From contig NC_058341.1 of the NCBI RefSeq assembly GCF_905475395.1, forward strand, positions 63,123,501 through 63,187,500: a stretch of DNA of 64,000 nucleotides, in the 5' to 3' direction. The DNA is from Chrysoperla carnea. Lineage: Eukaryota; Arthropoda; Insecta; Neuroptera; Chrysopidae. The position numbers and the translations under genes were made by a program. Within the stretch, counting starts at the first letter, position 1. Every line of letters starts with the position of its first letter. This document shows positions 58,301 to 63,527 of the stretch, in pieces. The notes beneath the pieces were generated by a model, which saw only the letters and a list, made by a program, of their open reading frames with translations, was not told the origin of the DNA and ran no database searches.

Positions 58301-60324
58301 ATAATAATTAATATTCTTTGTTTATAGATTTTATTATTATCGTTGACTGCTGGAGGAGTTGGTTTAAATTTGGTTGGTGCAAATCATCTTTTGCTGATTG
58401 ATTTACATTGGAATCCACAATTGGAATCACAAGCTCAAGATCGTATTTATAGATTTGGCCAAAAAAAAGATGTTTTCATTTACAAGTAAGAAATTATTTT
58501 TCATTTTTTAAATTACTAGTAGTAGAAGAAATCCGGTAACGCAAAAACTGTATCAACTAAACGAATTTCTTATCGAAAAATTGAATTTATCCTTTGGCAT
58601 TTATCGTCTTGATTGGATTTTAATGCTAAGAAAGAGTTTATTTAGCGATAGAAAAAAGAACTGTAGATGTTAGCCCTCATAAATACATATTACAGTAACT
58701 TTATACATTACAGTATGCATCAAATCCGGTAGTTCTGATTTTTTCAGACTTGTTTACGATGTTATTCCAATGAATAATCCATGTTTGTGACCTCGAGGTC
58801 ACTTATAATCATTGGCGATTGTAACCCTAAAGGGCTCGTTTTTTGGCGAAACCTTTTTGGAACATTTTGGAACGAAAGAAGATTAAGTTTGCTACAATAT
58901 GAGACTAGGATGGACTCTGTAGACCCAATACTTTCCGAGATAAAGCCTTTCAAAATTTATGTACGTAACTTTGTACATCAGAGCTAACGCCAAATCCGGT
59001 AGTTCTGATTTTTAGCAAATTTGTTTATGATGTTGTTCAAATGAATAATCCAAGTTTGTGAACTCGAGCGACGAACGCAACTTCATGAAAAATCGAAAAA
59101 ATCCGAAAAAATTTATTTTAAGATTTTGGCGATAATAGCCCTAAAGGGGTAGTTTTTGAAGTATCTATTCAAAATTCATCATTTATTTTAACTTCGCGAT
59201 ATTTCAGACATCAGTCGAACTACTCTAGCTGGAGGCAGTTCCACTTATCTCTGACGGAGTGTGCTAGTGTTGTTCTGTGATGTCTGATGTCTGAAATATT
59301 GCAAAATATTGCGAAGTTAGAATAAATGATGAATTTTGAATAGCTTTATCTCGGAAACTATTGGGTCTACAGAGACTATTCTAGTCTCATATTGAAGCAA
59401 ATTTAGTTTAAGAATATCTTGAAAATAAGTTTGCTAAAAATCAGAACTACCGGATTTGATGCATACTACCTCGTACTTCCAAATTACACAGTTACAGTAT
59501 TAACATAATATTTAACAGAAATTTTGTATACAATCTTGTAAACCAAACACATATAAAAGCATACACATAAAATAAGTGAATGTAATAATTTTGACAGCAA
59601 AATTTTGTTAATGAATTATAATACAGTAACCTTGTCGTCGTTACTGTATTATAATTCATAATACAGTAACGATAGTCTGCGTCTAATCTGGTAGTTCTGA
59701 TTTTTTGCAGACTTGTTTATGATGATGGTCTAGTAAATAATCCAAGTTTGTGACCTCGAGCGCCTTACGCAAACTTGTCAAAAATCGATAAATTGTGGTC
59801 ATTTACGATTTTGGCGATTATAACCTTTAAGGAGTAGTTTTTGTTAGTACCTGTTTAGAACGTTTTTCAAGTAGACTAAATTTGCTATAATATGATACTT
59901 GAATTGAACTCTGTAGACCCAATAGTTTTCGAGATAAAGTCTTTAAAAGTTTATCAATGTAACTTAATACATCAGAGCTTACGTCAAATCCGATCGTTCT
60001 AATTTTTAGCAGACTTGTTTATGATTTATCCCAATGAATAAACCAAGTTTGTGACCTCAAGCGCCGAGCACAACTTATCAAAAATCGAAAAAAAAACCGT
60101 GAAAATTTCAGATTTTGGCGATTATAGCCAAATTCTCGTACATATATTAATTAATAAAAACAATTCTTTTTAATAGATTCGTAACAAGCGATACGATAGA
60201 AGAACGAATAAAGGCATTGCAAGAAAGAAAATTACAAATGGCCACTGATTTATTAACTGGTTCCAAACAAGCTGGAAATAAATTATCTATAGAAGATCTT
60301 AAAATGTTATTCAGTATGGAATAA
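29294..60324 (+). CDS. TTF2: Transcription termination factor 2 / lodestar, SNF2-family ATPase (whole coding span)
   Basis: Nineteen exons join in frame to 1094 residues: 29294-29429, 32229-32276, 32346-32546, 33613-33666, 33902-34102, 36794-36931, 39370-39479, 40781-40987, 42511-42640, 45318-45428, 45497-45697, 46528-46680, 46762-46900, 49873-50143, 52496-52793, 53989-54128, 57022-57462, 58328-58485, 60177-60324. The N half is acidic and low-complexity. The motor has Walker A GLGKT (517-521), DEAH (645-648), LTGTP (672-676) and motif [13 protein letters not shown] (1028-1038). The tail EDLKMLF is that of TTF2. The family uses ATP to strip RNA polymerase II from DNA, notably at mitosis. The N-terminal zinc finger of vertebrate TTF2 is not seen. 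Length fits fly lodestar. Confidence 0.95.
29893..30352 (-). repeat. Family-1 dispersed repeat in TTF2 intron 1
   Basis: It runs in minus orientation from ACAAGTGGAAGCAAAGAATTG through TCTAACGGTTTACAAGATGG and GACGGACGGGCGAACG to TACATGATATAAAAATT, with internal losses near 29980-30010. Confidence 0.75.
30353..31583. other. Intron 1 DNA of TTF2 without a gene
   Basis: I see poly(A) runs (30708-30716, 30798-30812) and a small family-1 fragment near 31095-31142. The stretch 31440-31545 has an inverted pair (ATTGAAATAAATACCACGATACTC against GAGTATCTTGGTATTTATTTTAAT), a hairpin of about 25 pairs. Confidence 0.5.
31584..32105. repeat. Foldback element in TTF2 intron 1
   Basis: It starts CGTGGGACAGAAACAGTGCTTTGTT and ends with the inversion (AACAAAGCACACTTTCTGTCCCACG). 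Long inner arms share GCGAGTCTACCAAACTT and TCGAAAGTGCTGC. A shorter relative lies at 41061-41396. Confidence 0.8.
32229..32276 (+). CDS. TTF2: TTF2 exon 2
   Basis: TTTTATAG precedes AT TCA TTG; with the G from exon 1 it reads [16 protein letters not shown] and ends GAT G|GTAATG in phase 1. The exon is small but both sites and the phase fit. Confidence 0.75.
32346..32546 (+). CDS. TTF2: TTF2 exon 3 (duplicated exon A, copy 1)
   Basis: It encodes an acidic stretch with a basic patch (KHKNSRKKK), a six-Asp run and a Ser/Asp-rich part ending YYVEQSP. It is 201 bases, phase 1 at both ends. It is nearly identical to 33902-34102 (seven base changes). Acidic low-complexity sequence is usual for the N half of this protein family. 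Confidence 0.85.
32621..33593. repeat. Foldback element between duplicated exons A1 and B1
   Basis: Arms of about 250 bases (32621-32870 and 33345-33593) are inverted copies, sharing TTTGACCTTG/CAAGGTCAAA, TTTATTATAAAAGTTGTAGA-type text and TATTTCAAAAACGGT. The centre holds a second, smaller inverted structure (GGTATTAAATAATTATTTAA). It splits the A1-B1 intron; the A2-B2 intron lacks it. Confidence 0.85.
33613..33666 (+). CDS. TTF2: TTF2 exon 4 (duplicated exon B, copy 1)
   Basis: TTCAATTATAG precedes TC CAA GAG; it reads [18 protein letters not shown] and ends ATA G|GTAAAA, phase 1 at both ends. It contains LKHE, a SUMO-type motif. Its length of 54 bases means it can be skipped without loss of frame. 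Confidence 0.75.
33902..34102 (+). CDS. TTF2: TTF2 exon 5 (duplicated exon A, copy 2)
   Basis: Same length, splice sites and phase as 32346-32546. Seven bases differ: six change the residue (D to E, G to E, Q to L, S to I, V to D, P to S) and one is silent. Splicing to 36794 keeps the frame. Whether both A exons appear in one mRNA cannot be read from DNA. Confidence 0.8.
34147..34204 (+). pseudogene. Broken duplicate of exon B (B2)
   Basis: GATAG precedes TCCAAGAGCCGGTGAC, a copy of exon 33613-33666. One base is lost near the end, which creates an in-frame TAA, and the donor changes from G|GTAAAA to AA|GTTAAA. Inclusion would end translation, so the exon is probably silent. Confidence 0.75.
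34205..34739. other. TTF2 intron DNA after B2
   Basis: The first 60 bases still match the sequence after exon B1 (TATGATAGATAT.GGGAAT.ATTAATC.CGCTGGCAT), which marks the right end of the duplication near 34260. The rest shows no feature. Confidence 0.55.
34740..35770. repeat. One-kilobase foldback element in a TTF2 intron
   Basis: The left end (GTAACCAACCCTTCTAG) and right end (CTAGAAGGGGTGGTTAC) are inverted, and so are long inner parts (TCCTTGAAAATGAAAAAAAT against the 35530-35550 text; GTACCGGTAACATGATCAAAAAG against CTTTTTGAGCATGTTGTCAGTAC). The centre has A/C-rich and poly(A) runs (35110-35160). Confidence 0.7.
35939..36424 (-). repeat. Family-1 dispersed repeat
   Basis: It begins TTGTTGAAATACCATGTATAGACAGTG and ends at ACAAACTTGGTATACCTTC. 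Small deletions separate it from the full copies. Confidence 0.75.
36794..36931 (+). CDS. TTF2: TTF2 exon 6
   Basis: TTATTTTAG precedes GT ACA TCG; it encodes [20 protein letters not shown] and a Ser/Asn-rich piece to SAGK, ending AAA G|GTAAAT. Phase 1 at both ends, 138 bases. Confidence 0.85.
37456..38260 (+). pseudogene. Transposase remnant inside the transposon
   Basis: The first open piece (37456-37683) gives an HTH-type region ending [20 protein letters not shown]. Later pieces in shifting frames give [18 protein letters not shown] and QDDAPTHN...[10 protein letters not shown]. These match the order of a mariner-like transposase of the kind with a DDE superendonuclease domain. Stops in every frame show it is dead. 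Confidence 0.75.
38402..38984 (-). repeat. Family-1 repeat nested in the transposon's right end
   Basis: It starts AAGTAAAAACATGCAATTAAGTGAG and ends ACATACAGGGTATA. The transposon repeat is interrupted exactly here: GTTTTAAAA on the left continues as TTAATAATCTATTC on the right. A TA at each junction may be the target duplication. So this family moved after the transposon inserted. Confidence 0.8.
39370..39479 (+). CDS. TTF2: TTF2 exon 7
   Basis: TATTTTACAG precedes AA AAA ATT; it encodes [20 protein letters not shown] and ends RLISYQ|GTAAGC in phase 0. Confidence 0.85.
39522..39905 (-). repeat. Family-1 dispersed repeat with internal deletion
   Basis: It begins AAGACAAACAATTGACTGAG and ends TTCATATACATGGTATAAT, but the middle third (the GTCCGTCC core) is missing. 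Confidence 0.7.
39906..40780. other. TTF2 intron 7 remainder
   Basis: Contains a 30-base poly(T) run (about 40288-40318) and a segment near 40470-40555 (GCTACAATATCAGACTAGAA, GTAGACCCAATAATTTCCGAGATAAAGCC) that recurs in the modules at 58710-60130. No gene. Confidence 0.6.
40781..40987 (+). CDS. TTF2: TTF2 exon 8
   Basis: TTTGTTTTAG precedes CCT CCA; it encodes [20 protein letters not shown] and a Ser/Gln-rich part to LYSTQ|GTTGGT. Phase 0 at both ends, 207 bases. Confidence 0.85.
41061..41396. repeat. Foldback element, shorter relative of 31584-32105
   Basis: Ends CGTGGGACGC and the inverted TCCACG frame arms that share CTTTTGACGAGTCTACTAAACTTTCCTCTACG in inversion. Text is shared with the 31584 element (GAGTGGCTT, GAGTCTAC.AAACTT). 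Confidence 0.7.
41715..42370. repeat. Element with TATACAG-type terminal repeats
   Basis: TATACAGAGCGTGACCGAAAA at the left and the inversion of TATATACAGGGTGATCGGAAA at the right bound about 655 non-coding bases. A further end-like CCTGTATACG lies inside near 42198. The TATACAGGGTG type of end is common on insect MITEs. Confidence 0.5.
42511..42640 (+). CDS. TTF2: TTF2 exon 9
   Basis: TTATTTTCAG precedes AAT GCG; it encodes [20 protein letters not shown] and [20 protein letters not shown], a helical stretch found just before the helicase in this family. It ends CCT A|GTAAGT in phase 1. Confidence 0.9.
43120..43690. repeat. Composite element with about 95-bp internal repeats
   Basis: The motif TAACTC(G/A)(A/C)C(T/C)CCATTA(A/G)AG(A/G)C occurs at about 43382, 43474 and 43571, spaced 92 and 97 bases, and once inverted near 43263. 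AAGTCTGCAGACC/CTGCAGACCCG pieces bound it. GC content is above the local level. Confidence 0.55.
43893..43960. repeat. Hairpin in a TTF2 intron
   Basis: AAAGATCATTTGGT at 43902-43915 is perfectly inverted at 43939-43952, and flanking T and A runs lengthen the stem. It resembles a small MITE or an intronic stem-loop. Confidence 0.7.
43961..45317. other. TTF2 intron DNA without a gene
   Basis: No coding region. A small inverted pair (TGTCTTTATCGTT near 44780 and AACGATAAAGACA near 44829) forms a hairpin. Confidence 0.5.
45318..45428 (+). CDS. TTF2: TTF2 exon 10
   Basis: ACTTTCAG precedes AA ACG; it encodes [20 protein letters not shown] before AAG CAA G|GTAAAT. Phase 1 at both ends. Confidence 0.9.
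45497..45697 (+). CDS. TTF2: TTF2 exon 11 (start of the SNF2 domain)
   Basis: TTTCCTCCAG precedes CT ATG; it encodes the Q-motif region [20 protein letters not shown] and PAGGIL, which leads directly into the ATP-binding loop of the next exon. It ends TTA G|GTATGT, phase 1. The intron before it is only 68 bases. Confidence 0.92.
45698..46527. other. TTF2 intron 11
   Basis: I see nothing beyond AT-rich unique-looking sequence. Confidence 0.5.
46528..46680 (+). CDS. TTF2: TTF2 exon 12 (Walker A)
   Basis: TTTTACAG precedes CT GAT GAC; it reads [20 protein letters not shown] with K520 as the ATP-binding lysine, then an acidic insert to RRRD. It ends GAT T|GTAATT, phase 1. Confidence 0.95.
46762..46900 (+). 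CDS. TTF2: TTF2 exon 13 (motif Ia)
   Basis: TTTTTCAG precedes AT TAC; it encodes [20 protein letters not shown] and [11 protein letters not shown]. It ends CGA AG|GTAATA in phase 2. Confidence 0.95.
47214..47779. repeat. Foldback element with TAGTCTACAGTAC ends
   Basis: TAGTCTACAGTACAAAGG at the left is inverted at the right (CTCTGTACTGTAGACTA). Inner arms share AAACTTCGTGAGTGGCTTCATTTC and ACGAAAACTTTG. It shares ends and arms with the larger 54914-56693 element. Confidence 0.8.
48210..48860. repeat. Element with 19-bp terminal inverted repeats
   Basis: TTAAGGATGTATGAGCATG at 48210-48228 is inverted with one mismatch at 48842-48860. An inner inverted pair (AGAATAAAATTTTTCGATAT near 48320 and ATATCGAAAAATTTTATTCT near 48414) adds a hairpin. 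Related text lies near 25862. Confidence 0.65.
49453..49605. repeat. Direct repeat pair
   Basis: The text AGCCGCAGCCAATCAAAAG followed by (C/T)AGGCA occurs near 49468 and 49579, with GC(A)A.TGAGAG before each. The spacing of about 115 bases suggests a duplicated unit in the intron. Confidence 0.6.
49873..50143 (+). CDS. TTF2: TTF2 exon 14 (DEAH box and motif III)
   Basis: TTGTTGTAG precedes A CTA GCA; it reads [15 protein letters not shown], then [14 protein letters not shown] with DEAH at 645-648, then [20 protein letters not shown] and [17 protein letters not shown]. Phase 2 in, phase 0 out. Confidence 0.96.
50475..50967. repeat. Foldback element in TTF2 intron 14
   Basis: The two halves are inverted over almost their full length: GAAGTGGAAAGT/ACTTTCCACTTC at the ends, then GTGTAATTGTTTT/AAAACAATTACAC, AACTTGCA.AGCAA and TTTATGCAAAAAGTGTTT near the loop. 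Arms of about 230 bases leave a short central loop. Confidence 0.85.
51130..51471 (-). repeat. Dispersed repeat with two similar internal modules
   Basis: ATCCCATAGAAACC..TATTTCTCCGCGATAAAAATTAGCCTATG recurs as ATCCCACGGGAACC..TATTTTACCGGGATAAAAAGTAGCCTATA. The right side has AACAAACATCCATCCATCC. Such text is typical of widespread insect retroposon or Helitron tails; the class is unsure. Confidence 0.5.
51473..51775 (-). mobile_element. Helitron-like element, second copy
   Basis: On the minus strand it starts TCCCTATACATTATAAAT, ends with hairpin CCCAGCGAAGCGGG then GCTAG, and is flanked by A and T as Helitrons are. Its body matches 5237-5667. The left neighbour repeat ends in the same ATATAGGGA text, so two related elements may be joined. 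Confidence 0.65.
52496..52793 (+). CDS. TTF2: TTF2 exon 15
   Basis: TTTTTTAG precedes ATT TGG; it reads [20 protein letters not shown], then [11 protein letters not shown] and [20 protein letters not shown]. This is the linker between the two RecA lobes, with the MLRRTK block typical of SNF2 proteins. It ends AAT G|GTAAGA, phase 1. Confidence 0.95.
52794..53549. other. TTF2 intron 15, left part
   Basis: No gene or clear repeat is seen here. Confidence 0.5.
53550..53655. repeat. Terminal-repeat piece of the mariner-like family
   Basis: AAAATATGCATTTTGACTCCC, GACGTCAAACAGCTAAAATTTTTAGTG and ACTGTGAACACACTGTA match the outer end of the 37080-39190 transposon. Only one end is present. Confidence 0.6.
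53671..53912 (-). repeat. Family-1 dispersed repeat, internally deleted
   Basis: Both ends of the family are present (ACAAGTGAAAACAAACAATT and TATGCATGGTATAAAAATTT), but the part between GATTACTCTATCAC and AGACGGACGGACG is lost. Confidence 0.8.
53989..54128 (+). CDS. TTF2: TTF2 exon 16
   Basis: TTTTTTTCAG precedes GA AAT CCG; it reads [20 protein letters not shown] and ends AAA AGT|GTACGT in phase 0. LRLRQ-CCH is a hallmark of the TTF2 lineage. Confidence 0.94.
54421..54764. repeat. Tandem duplication of a 172-bp unit
   Basis: Two head-to-tail copies (54421-54592 and 54593-54764) begin TGATGTAGATGGTAAACTATG and differ at only a few bases. The near identity points to a recent event. Confidence 0.95.
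54914..56693. repeat. Large composite element with TAGTCTACAG ends
   Basis: TAGTCTACAGTACAGAGTGG with a G run at the left is matched by CCCCCCTCTGTTCTGTAGACTA at the right. Arms share text with 47214-47779 (CGTGAGTGGCTTCATTTCAGTG; AGTCGTTAAACTGACATGTTTAAGGCG). The centre holds AAT and CTAT microsatellites and a foreign repeat (56113-56504). Confidence 0.65.
56113..56504 (-). repeat. Inverted copy of the 24858-25262 repeat, nested
   Basis: It runs from CGTGCGTTAGTTTCGTTTTCATGG to CTACGCACACAACGAATAT, the complement of the repeat upstream of WDR46. It interrupts the 54914-56693 element and is therefore the younger insertion. Confidence 0.8.
57022..57462 (+). CDS. TTF2: TTF2 exon 17 (start of the helicase C lobe)
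   Basis: TATTCTCTTAG precedes ATG ATT; it encodes an acidic insert ([20 protein letters not shown]), then [19 protein letters not shown] and [20 protein letters not shown], helicase motif IV. Phase 0 at both ends, 441 bases, the longest exon. Confidence 0.95.
57463..58327. other. TTF2 intron 17
   Basis: No gene. A perfect 14-pair hairpin (AACACCAATTTGGA at 57923-57936, inverted at 57947-57960, loop of 10) stands out. Confidence 0.6.
58328..58485 (+). CDS. TTF2: TTF2 exon 18 (motifs V and VI)
   Basis: GTTTATAG precedes ATT TTA; it reads [20 protein letters not shown] and [20 protein letters not shown] with the arginine fingers in [11 protein letters not shown]. It ends TAC AA|GTAAGA in phase 2. 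Confidence 0.96.
58710..60130. repeat. Diverged modules of about 275 bp in TTF2 intron 18
   Basis: AAATCCGGTAGTTCTGATTTTT(A/T)GCA..TTGTTTATGATG begins units near 58724, 58990, 59684 and 59986; each goes on to AATAATCCAAGTTTGTGA and TTTGGCGATTATAG. Some units add GTAGACCCAATA.TTTCCGAGATAAAGCC, also seen near 40520. The inverse form appears near 59440-59462. Confidence 0.7.
59167..59343. repeat. Hairpin inside the intron-18 modules
   Basis: TTCAAAATTCATCATTTATT and CTTCGCGATATTTCAGACATCAG are inverted at CTGATGTCTGAAATATTGC and AATAAATGATGAATTTTGAA. The stem of about 50 pairs has a loop of about 65 bases. Confidence 0.75.
60177..60324 (+). CDS. TTF2: TTF2 last exon
   Basis: TTTTTAATAG precedes A TTC GTA; it reads [20 protein letters not shown] and ends [13 protein letters not shown] with TAA at 60322-60324. 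The DLKxLF ending is the TTF2 C terminus. Confidence 0.95.
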
Positions 60325-60345
60325 TAATTAATTGAATGTTGGTCA

Positions 60346-60800
60346 ATCTAGCTAGAGAGAGTAGAGTAAAAAATTAGTTTTAATTTGTTCAGAAAGAGCT
60401 TTAGAGTGGAGCTTTATACTGCTTTAGGTAGAAACAAGTTGATTAAAATCTAGGTTTAGAGTAAACAGTTTTAAAGTTTGTTTAGCTAGAGAAAATCTCG
60501 CTATATAGTGTATATTTTGATCTTAAAAAGTAGCAGTATTTAGATAAACCTTAAGAAATTGTTTACTTTAAACCTAGATTTTGCTTTACTTTTCTCTTCT
60601 TAAAGCAGTATAGAACGTTTCTGATACATCATATGGAGCAGTTTTTTTATTCAGTATACTACTGATAGAGCTGGATTAATCTAGCCAGACATTCTTCTAT
60701 TTACATTGAAATTATTTTTTTTATTCAATGCTCTCTAGCTAGACTGTAGAGCAAATCTACTTAGAAAGCTCTACATAATGGAGTTGTTCTAGCTATTGCT
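60346..60800. repeat. Palindromic element in the TTF2 3' flank
   Basis: CTAGCTAGAGAGAG near 60350 is inverted as CTCTCTAGCTAG near 60730, and inner text (AAATCTAGGTTTAGAGTAAACA against TGTTTACTTTAAACCTAGATTT) is also inverted. If the TTF2 mRNA extends past 60324 this would be in its 3' untranslated region. Confidence 0.6.
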
Positions 60801-61051
60801 AGACCAAATGGCTCTTGTAAGCATTCTGTCAATTAATTTTTAAAAAAGATCAAAATTATTCATCTAAATTTGTCGTTAGGCTTTTTTTAAAATAGGCTAC
60901 ATTTAAAGGGATGCACTAATAATTCTAATCTTCGAAAAACAACGTAAGTTAATGAGATAATAAAAAGCTAGAGAAGCTATACCGTTAAATATGATGGTTA
61001 TTTGTCACATATCAGAATGTCACATTATGTCAACTAGTAAAGTAGTGCGCC

Positions 61052-61336
61052 ATCGCGTGTTTTATTTTGTAAAAATTGAATAGCAGAAACATCACTGTCA
61101 CATGTTACAAGTGACACTATTTTATTTTGTAAACAGTGGAATATCCAGGAAAATGGTATAATGGCCATTCTGGATTATCACGGGATGTGTTTTCACAATT
61201 AACAAACAACACAACACTTTCGAATCGATCGTTAATATGAGTAAATCAATATTAAATCTTTATTTAATTCCACTTGTAACCTATGACAGACAATAACGTT
61301 TCTGCTAGCCACTTTTTACAAAATAAAACACGAGAT
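61052..61336. repeat. Inverted repeat between TTF2 and HADH
   Basis: GCGTGTTTTATTTTGTAAAAA with AGCAGAAAC near 61055-61090 is inverted near 61300-61335 (GTTTCTGCTAG, TTTTTACAAAATAAAACACG). A second inner copy TTATTTTGTAAAC lies at 61121-61133. It is likely a MITE. Confidence 0.65.
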
Positions 61337-61729
61337 CACCCGCCAAAAATTCTTTACAAGTGTATAATTACCAATACATTAATTAGATTAAAAGAAAAAC
61401 TTAATTGACAGAATTATTAATTACTAAATATTTTATGAATTTGAATGTGATTTTTTACTCTTATGTTTTTAAATCAAGACTATTTTATAAAGAATTTATT
61501 TTATCAATAAAATAATTATTTAATTAATTTATCTAGTTTTATTTTTACCTTTGCACTGTTAAGTCAAGTTACCAAGTAATCAATGAATTTGCATCTGCAA
61601 GATGAACGCAACAATGCGATAATGCAATATGAATGGTCAGTAATAAAGATCAGTAATACGTTAATATTTCGCCAGTAAAATCATAATAGATTTTAAGCAG
61701 GCTGGATAATTAATAAAAGAATAATTAAA

Positions 61730-61843
61730 ATGGAATGGAGCTTGCTTGTTTTAATGTTTACCATAGCAGCCATTCAAAATACTCAGGCCATTGTGAAATA
61801 CAATCGCATTCTAAATCTTGGACTAGTTATACTTAATAAATAA
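61730..61843 (+). CDS. Candidate small secreted peptide, 37 residues
   Basis: The start is AAAATGG, a good context. The product opens MEWSLLVLMFTIAAI, a hydrophobic stretch like a signal peptide, then QNTQA with Thr at -3 and Ala at -1 of a likely signal peptidase cut after residue 20. The remaining 17 residues (IVKYNRILNLGLVILNK) are cationic and hydrophobic, with Lys/Arg spaced among aliphatics. AATAAA occurs twice (61835-61840 and 61839-61844), overlapping the stop, and is followed by GTGTTGTG, a GU-rich downstream element. TCAGT initiator-like motifs lie at 61637 and 61650. I recognise no family. It may be a host-defence or signalling peptide by inference, or a chance open frame; a terminal exon of a longer gene is also possible. 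Confidence 0.35.
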   Translation: MEWSLLVLMFTIAAIQNTQAIVKYNRILNLGLVILNK

Positions 61844-61917
61844 AAGTGTTGTGATTAATCTACAAGTGTTTCTTCAATTCATCAACATAAAATTCATTGG
61901 ATTTATAATAAAATCTA

Positions 61918-62434
61918 CTTTTTATACCATGTATATGAAATATACATAGTATATTAAGTTTAATCCCAAGTTTGTAACGCTTAAAAATATTGATACTATG
62001 AACAAAATTAAATAATATAACCTAATTAGTCCATTTCCGGTTGTCTGTCTGTCGTTTGTCGTCTGTCTGTCCGTCTGTCATCACGACTGTTCAAAAATGA
62101 ATTTTGAGATATCAAGCTGAATTTTTATAGCGTGCTGAGGACGTAAAAAGTGACATCAAATTCGTAAATGAGCAACATAAGGACAGTTGGATCTTGTAAA
62201 CCATTAGAGATAGAACAAAAGTTTAAAAGTAAAAAATGTTCCTTAGAAAAAAATAACCAACATTTTCTCGTAAACATCACTGTTTACCCGTGAGAGCGCA
62301 AATTGTATAGTATGTATATTATGGCTATATCAGTTATCTATGTGTGACATGTATGTATGTGTAGAGTAATCAACACTGTCTATACATGGTATGTCAACAA
62401 TTAACTCAGTCAATTCTTTGTTTTCACTTGTTTG
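61918..62434 (+). repeat. Family-1 dispersed repeat, near full length
   Basis: It runs from TTTTTATACCATGTATATGAAA to GTTTTCACTTGTTT, with the GTCTGTCTGTC core and GTAAACATCACTGTTTACCCG. A short extra fragment of the family (AGAGATAGAACAAAAGTTTAAATG) follows at 62700-62780. Confidence 0.8.
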
Positions 62435-63291
62435 GTATGTTATTTTGACCATTTAGTTTAGGGAAGTATGAAACTATCTTTTGCAAGCAAAAACAAGTTG
62501 TGCTACCTGCGTAATCCGTTAAAAACTGCAAAAGTTTCGGACTTTTATCAGTTTTTATAGTTATAATTAAAAAACTATAAGCTAGTTGCTACTTTCGTTT
62601 GAAAGTATATTTTTGAAACAATTGAAGCCAATCCGCAGTTCCGTATGTCTAATGGTTTGTTAGAAATGTTAAAATGAGTTTTGCTTATGTTAAACCTTTA
62701 GAGATAGAACAAAAGTTTAAATGTAAAAAATCCTTATAAGAAAATAAACAACTTTTGTTTGAAACAATTTTTCGTATCATTCTTTCCTCGTGAGGGGGGG
62801 GGGAATTAGCGCAAAATTTTGGTGTCTATTTTTTCCAAAAATATAAAAGATAGATAAAAATTTGTAGATAGCTTCAACTAGTGAGCTTTATGAAAAAAAC
62901 AAAAAAAATCTAGAAAATACTCAGAAAAAGCGAGTTGCAACTTCCGGTTATCAATAACAGCTCGGCTATGTAAGGTATACGCGGATTAGGTAAAAAAGAT
63001 AATCTTACTAACTTCAAAATAGTTCGTATAACGCTCAAGATATGCGCTAGTGTCCCTCATTTCTATTCTATTAATATGGTTGAATCGTCTTATTAATGTT
63101 TGTCTATGGTAGGTAGTAAACGATAGTTAACGAAATTATATCTTGTTAATACTATACCGGATTGAACTAGGTAAGATCGCTCATAAAATTTGCTAAAAAA
63201 ATAATAAAATAGTATATTTAATGAAAAAATGAGCTGATATAAAAATATTCAACAATAATATGATTATAAAAAACTATATTTCGAATGTTTT
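62435..63291. other. Intergenic DNA and 3' flank of HADH
   Basis: Apart from the family-1 fragment at 62700-62780, which is followed by a G run at 62795-62803, I see no gene or repeat. Confidence 0.5.
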
Positions 63292-63527
63292 TTATTTGCC
63301 ATATTTATAAAATCCTTCTCCAGTTTTAACTCCCAATTTTCCTTCGTCGATCAATTTTTGAACACTTTCGTTTGGTTTAAATAGGGGATTTTTAGTTTTC
63401 TCGTACCATCCTTTTAAAATTGAGTGTGATGTATCATGTCCAACATAGTCAGCTAATTCAAATGGACCCATTGGATATCCAGCTCCAAGTTTCATGGCCG
63501 TATCAATATCTCTAGGTGATGCATCTC
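63292..63527 (-). CDS. HADH: 3-hydroxyacyl-CoA dehydrogenase, last exon
   Basis: On the minus strand TTCTGTCTAG precedes GA GAT GCA, so the exon starts at 63527 in phase 2 with an upstream G completing Gly. It reads [40 protein letters not shown] and ends GEGFYKYGK with TAA at 63292-63294. This is the C-terminal helical domain of the short-chain enzyme that oxidises L-3-hydroxyacyl-CoA with NAD in mitochondrial fatty-acid beta-oxidation. The [15 protein letters not shown] block is highly conserved. An open frame extends to 63552, but the added MNLNDFCL is intron sequence. The NAD-binding exons lie right of the window. Confidence 0.93.
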
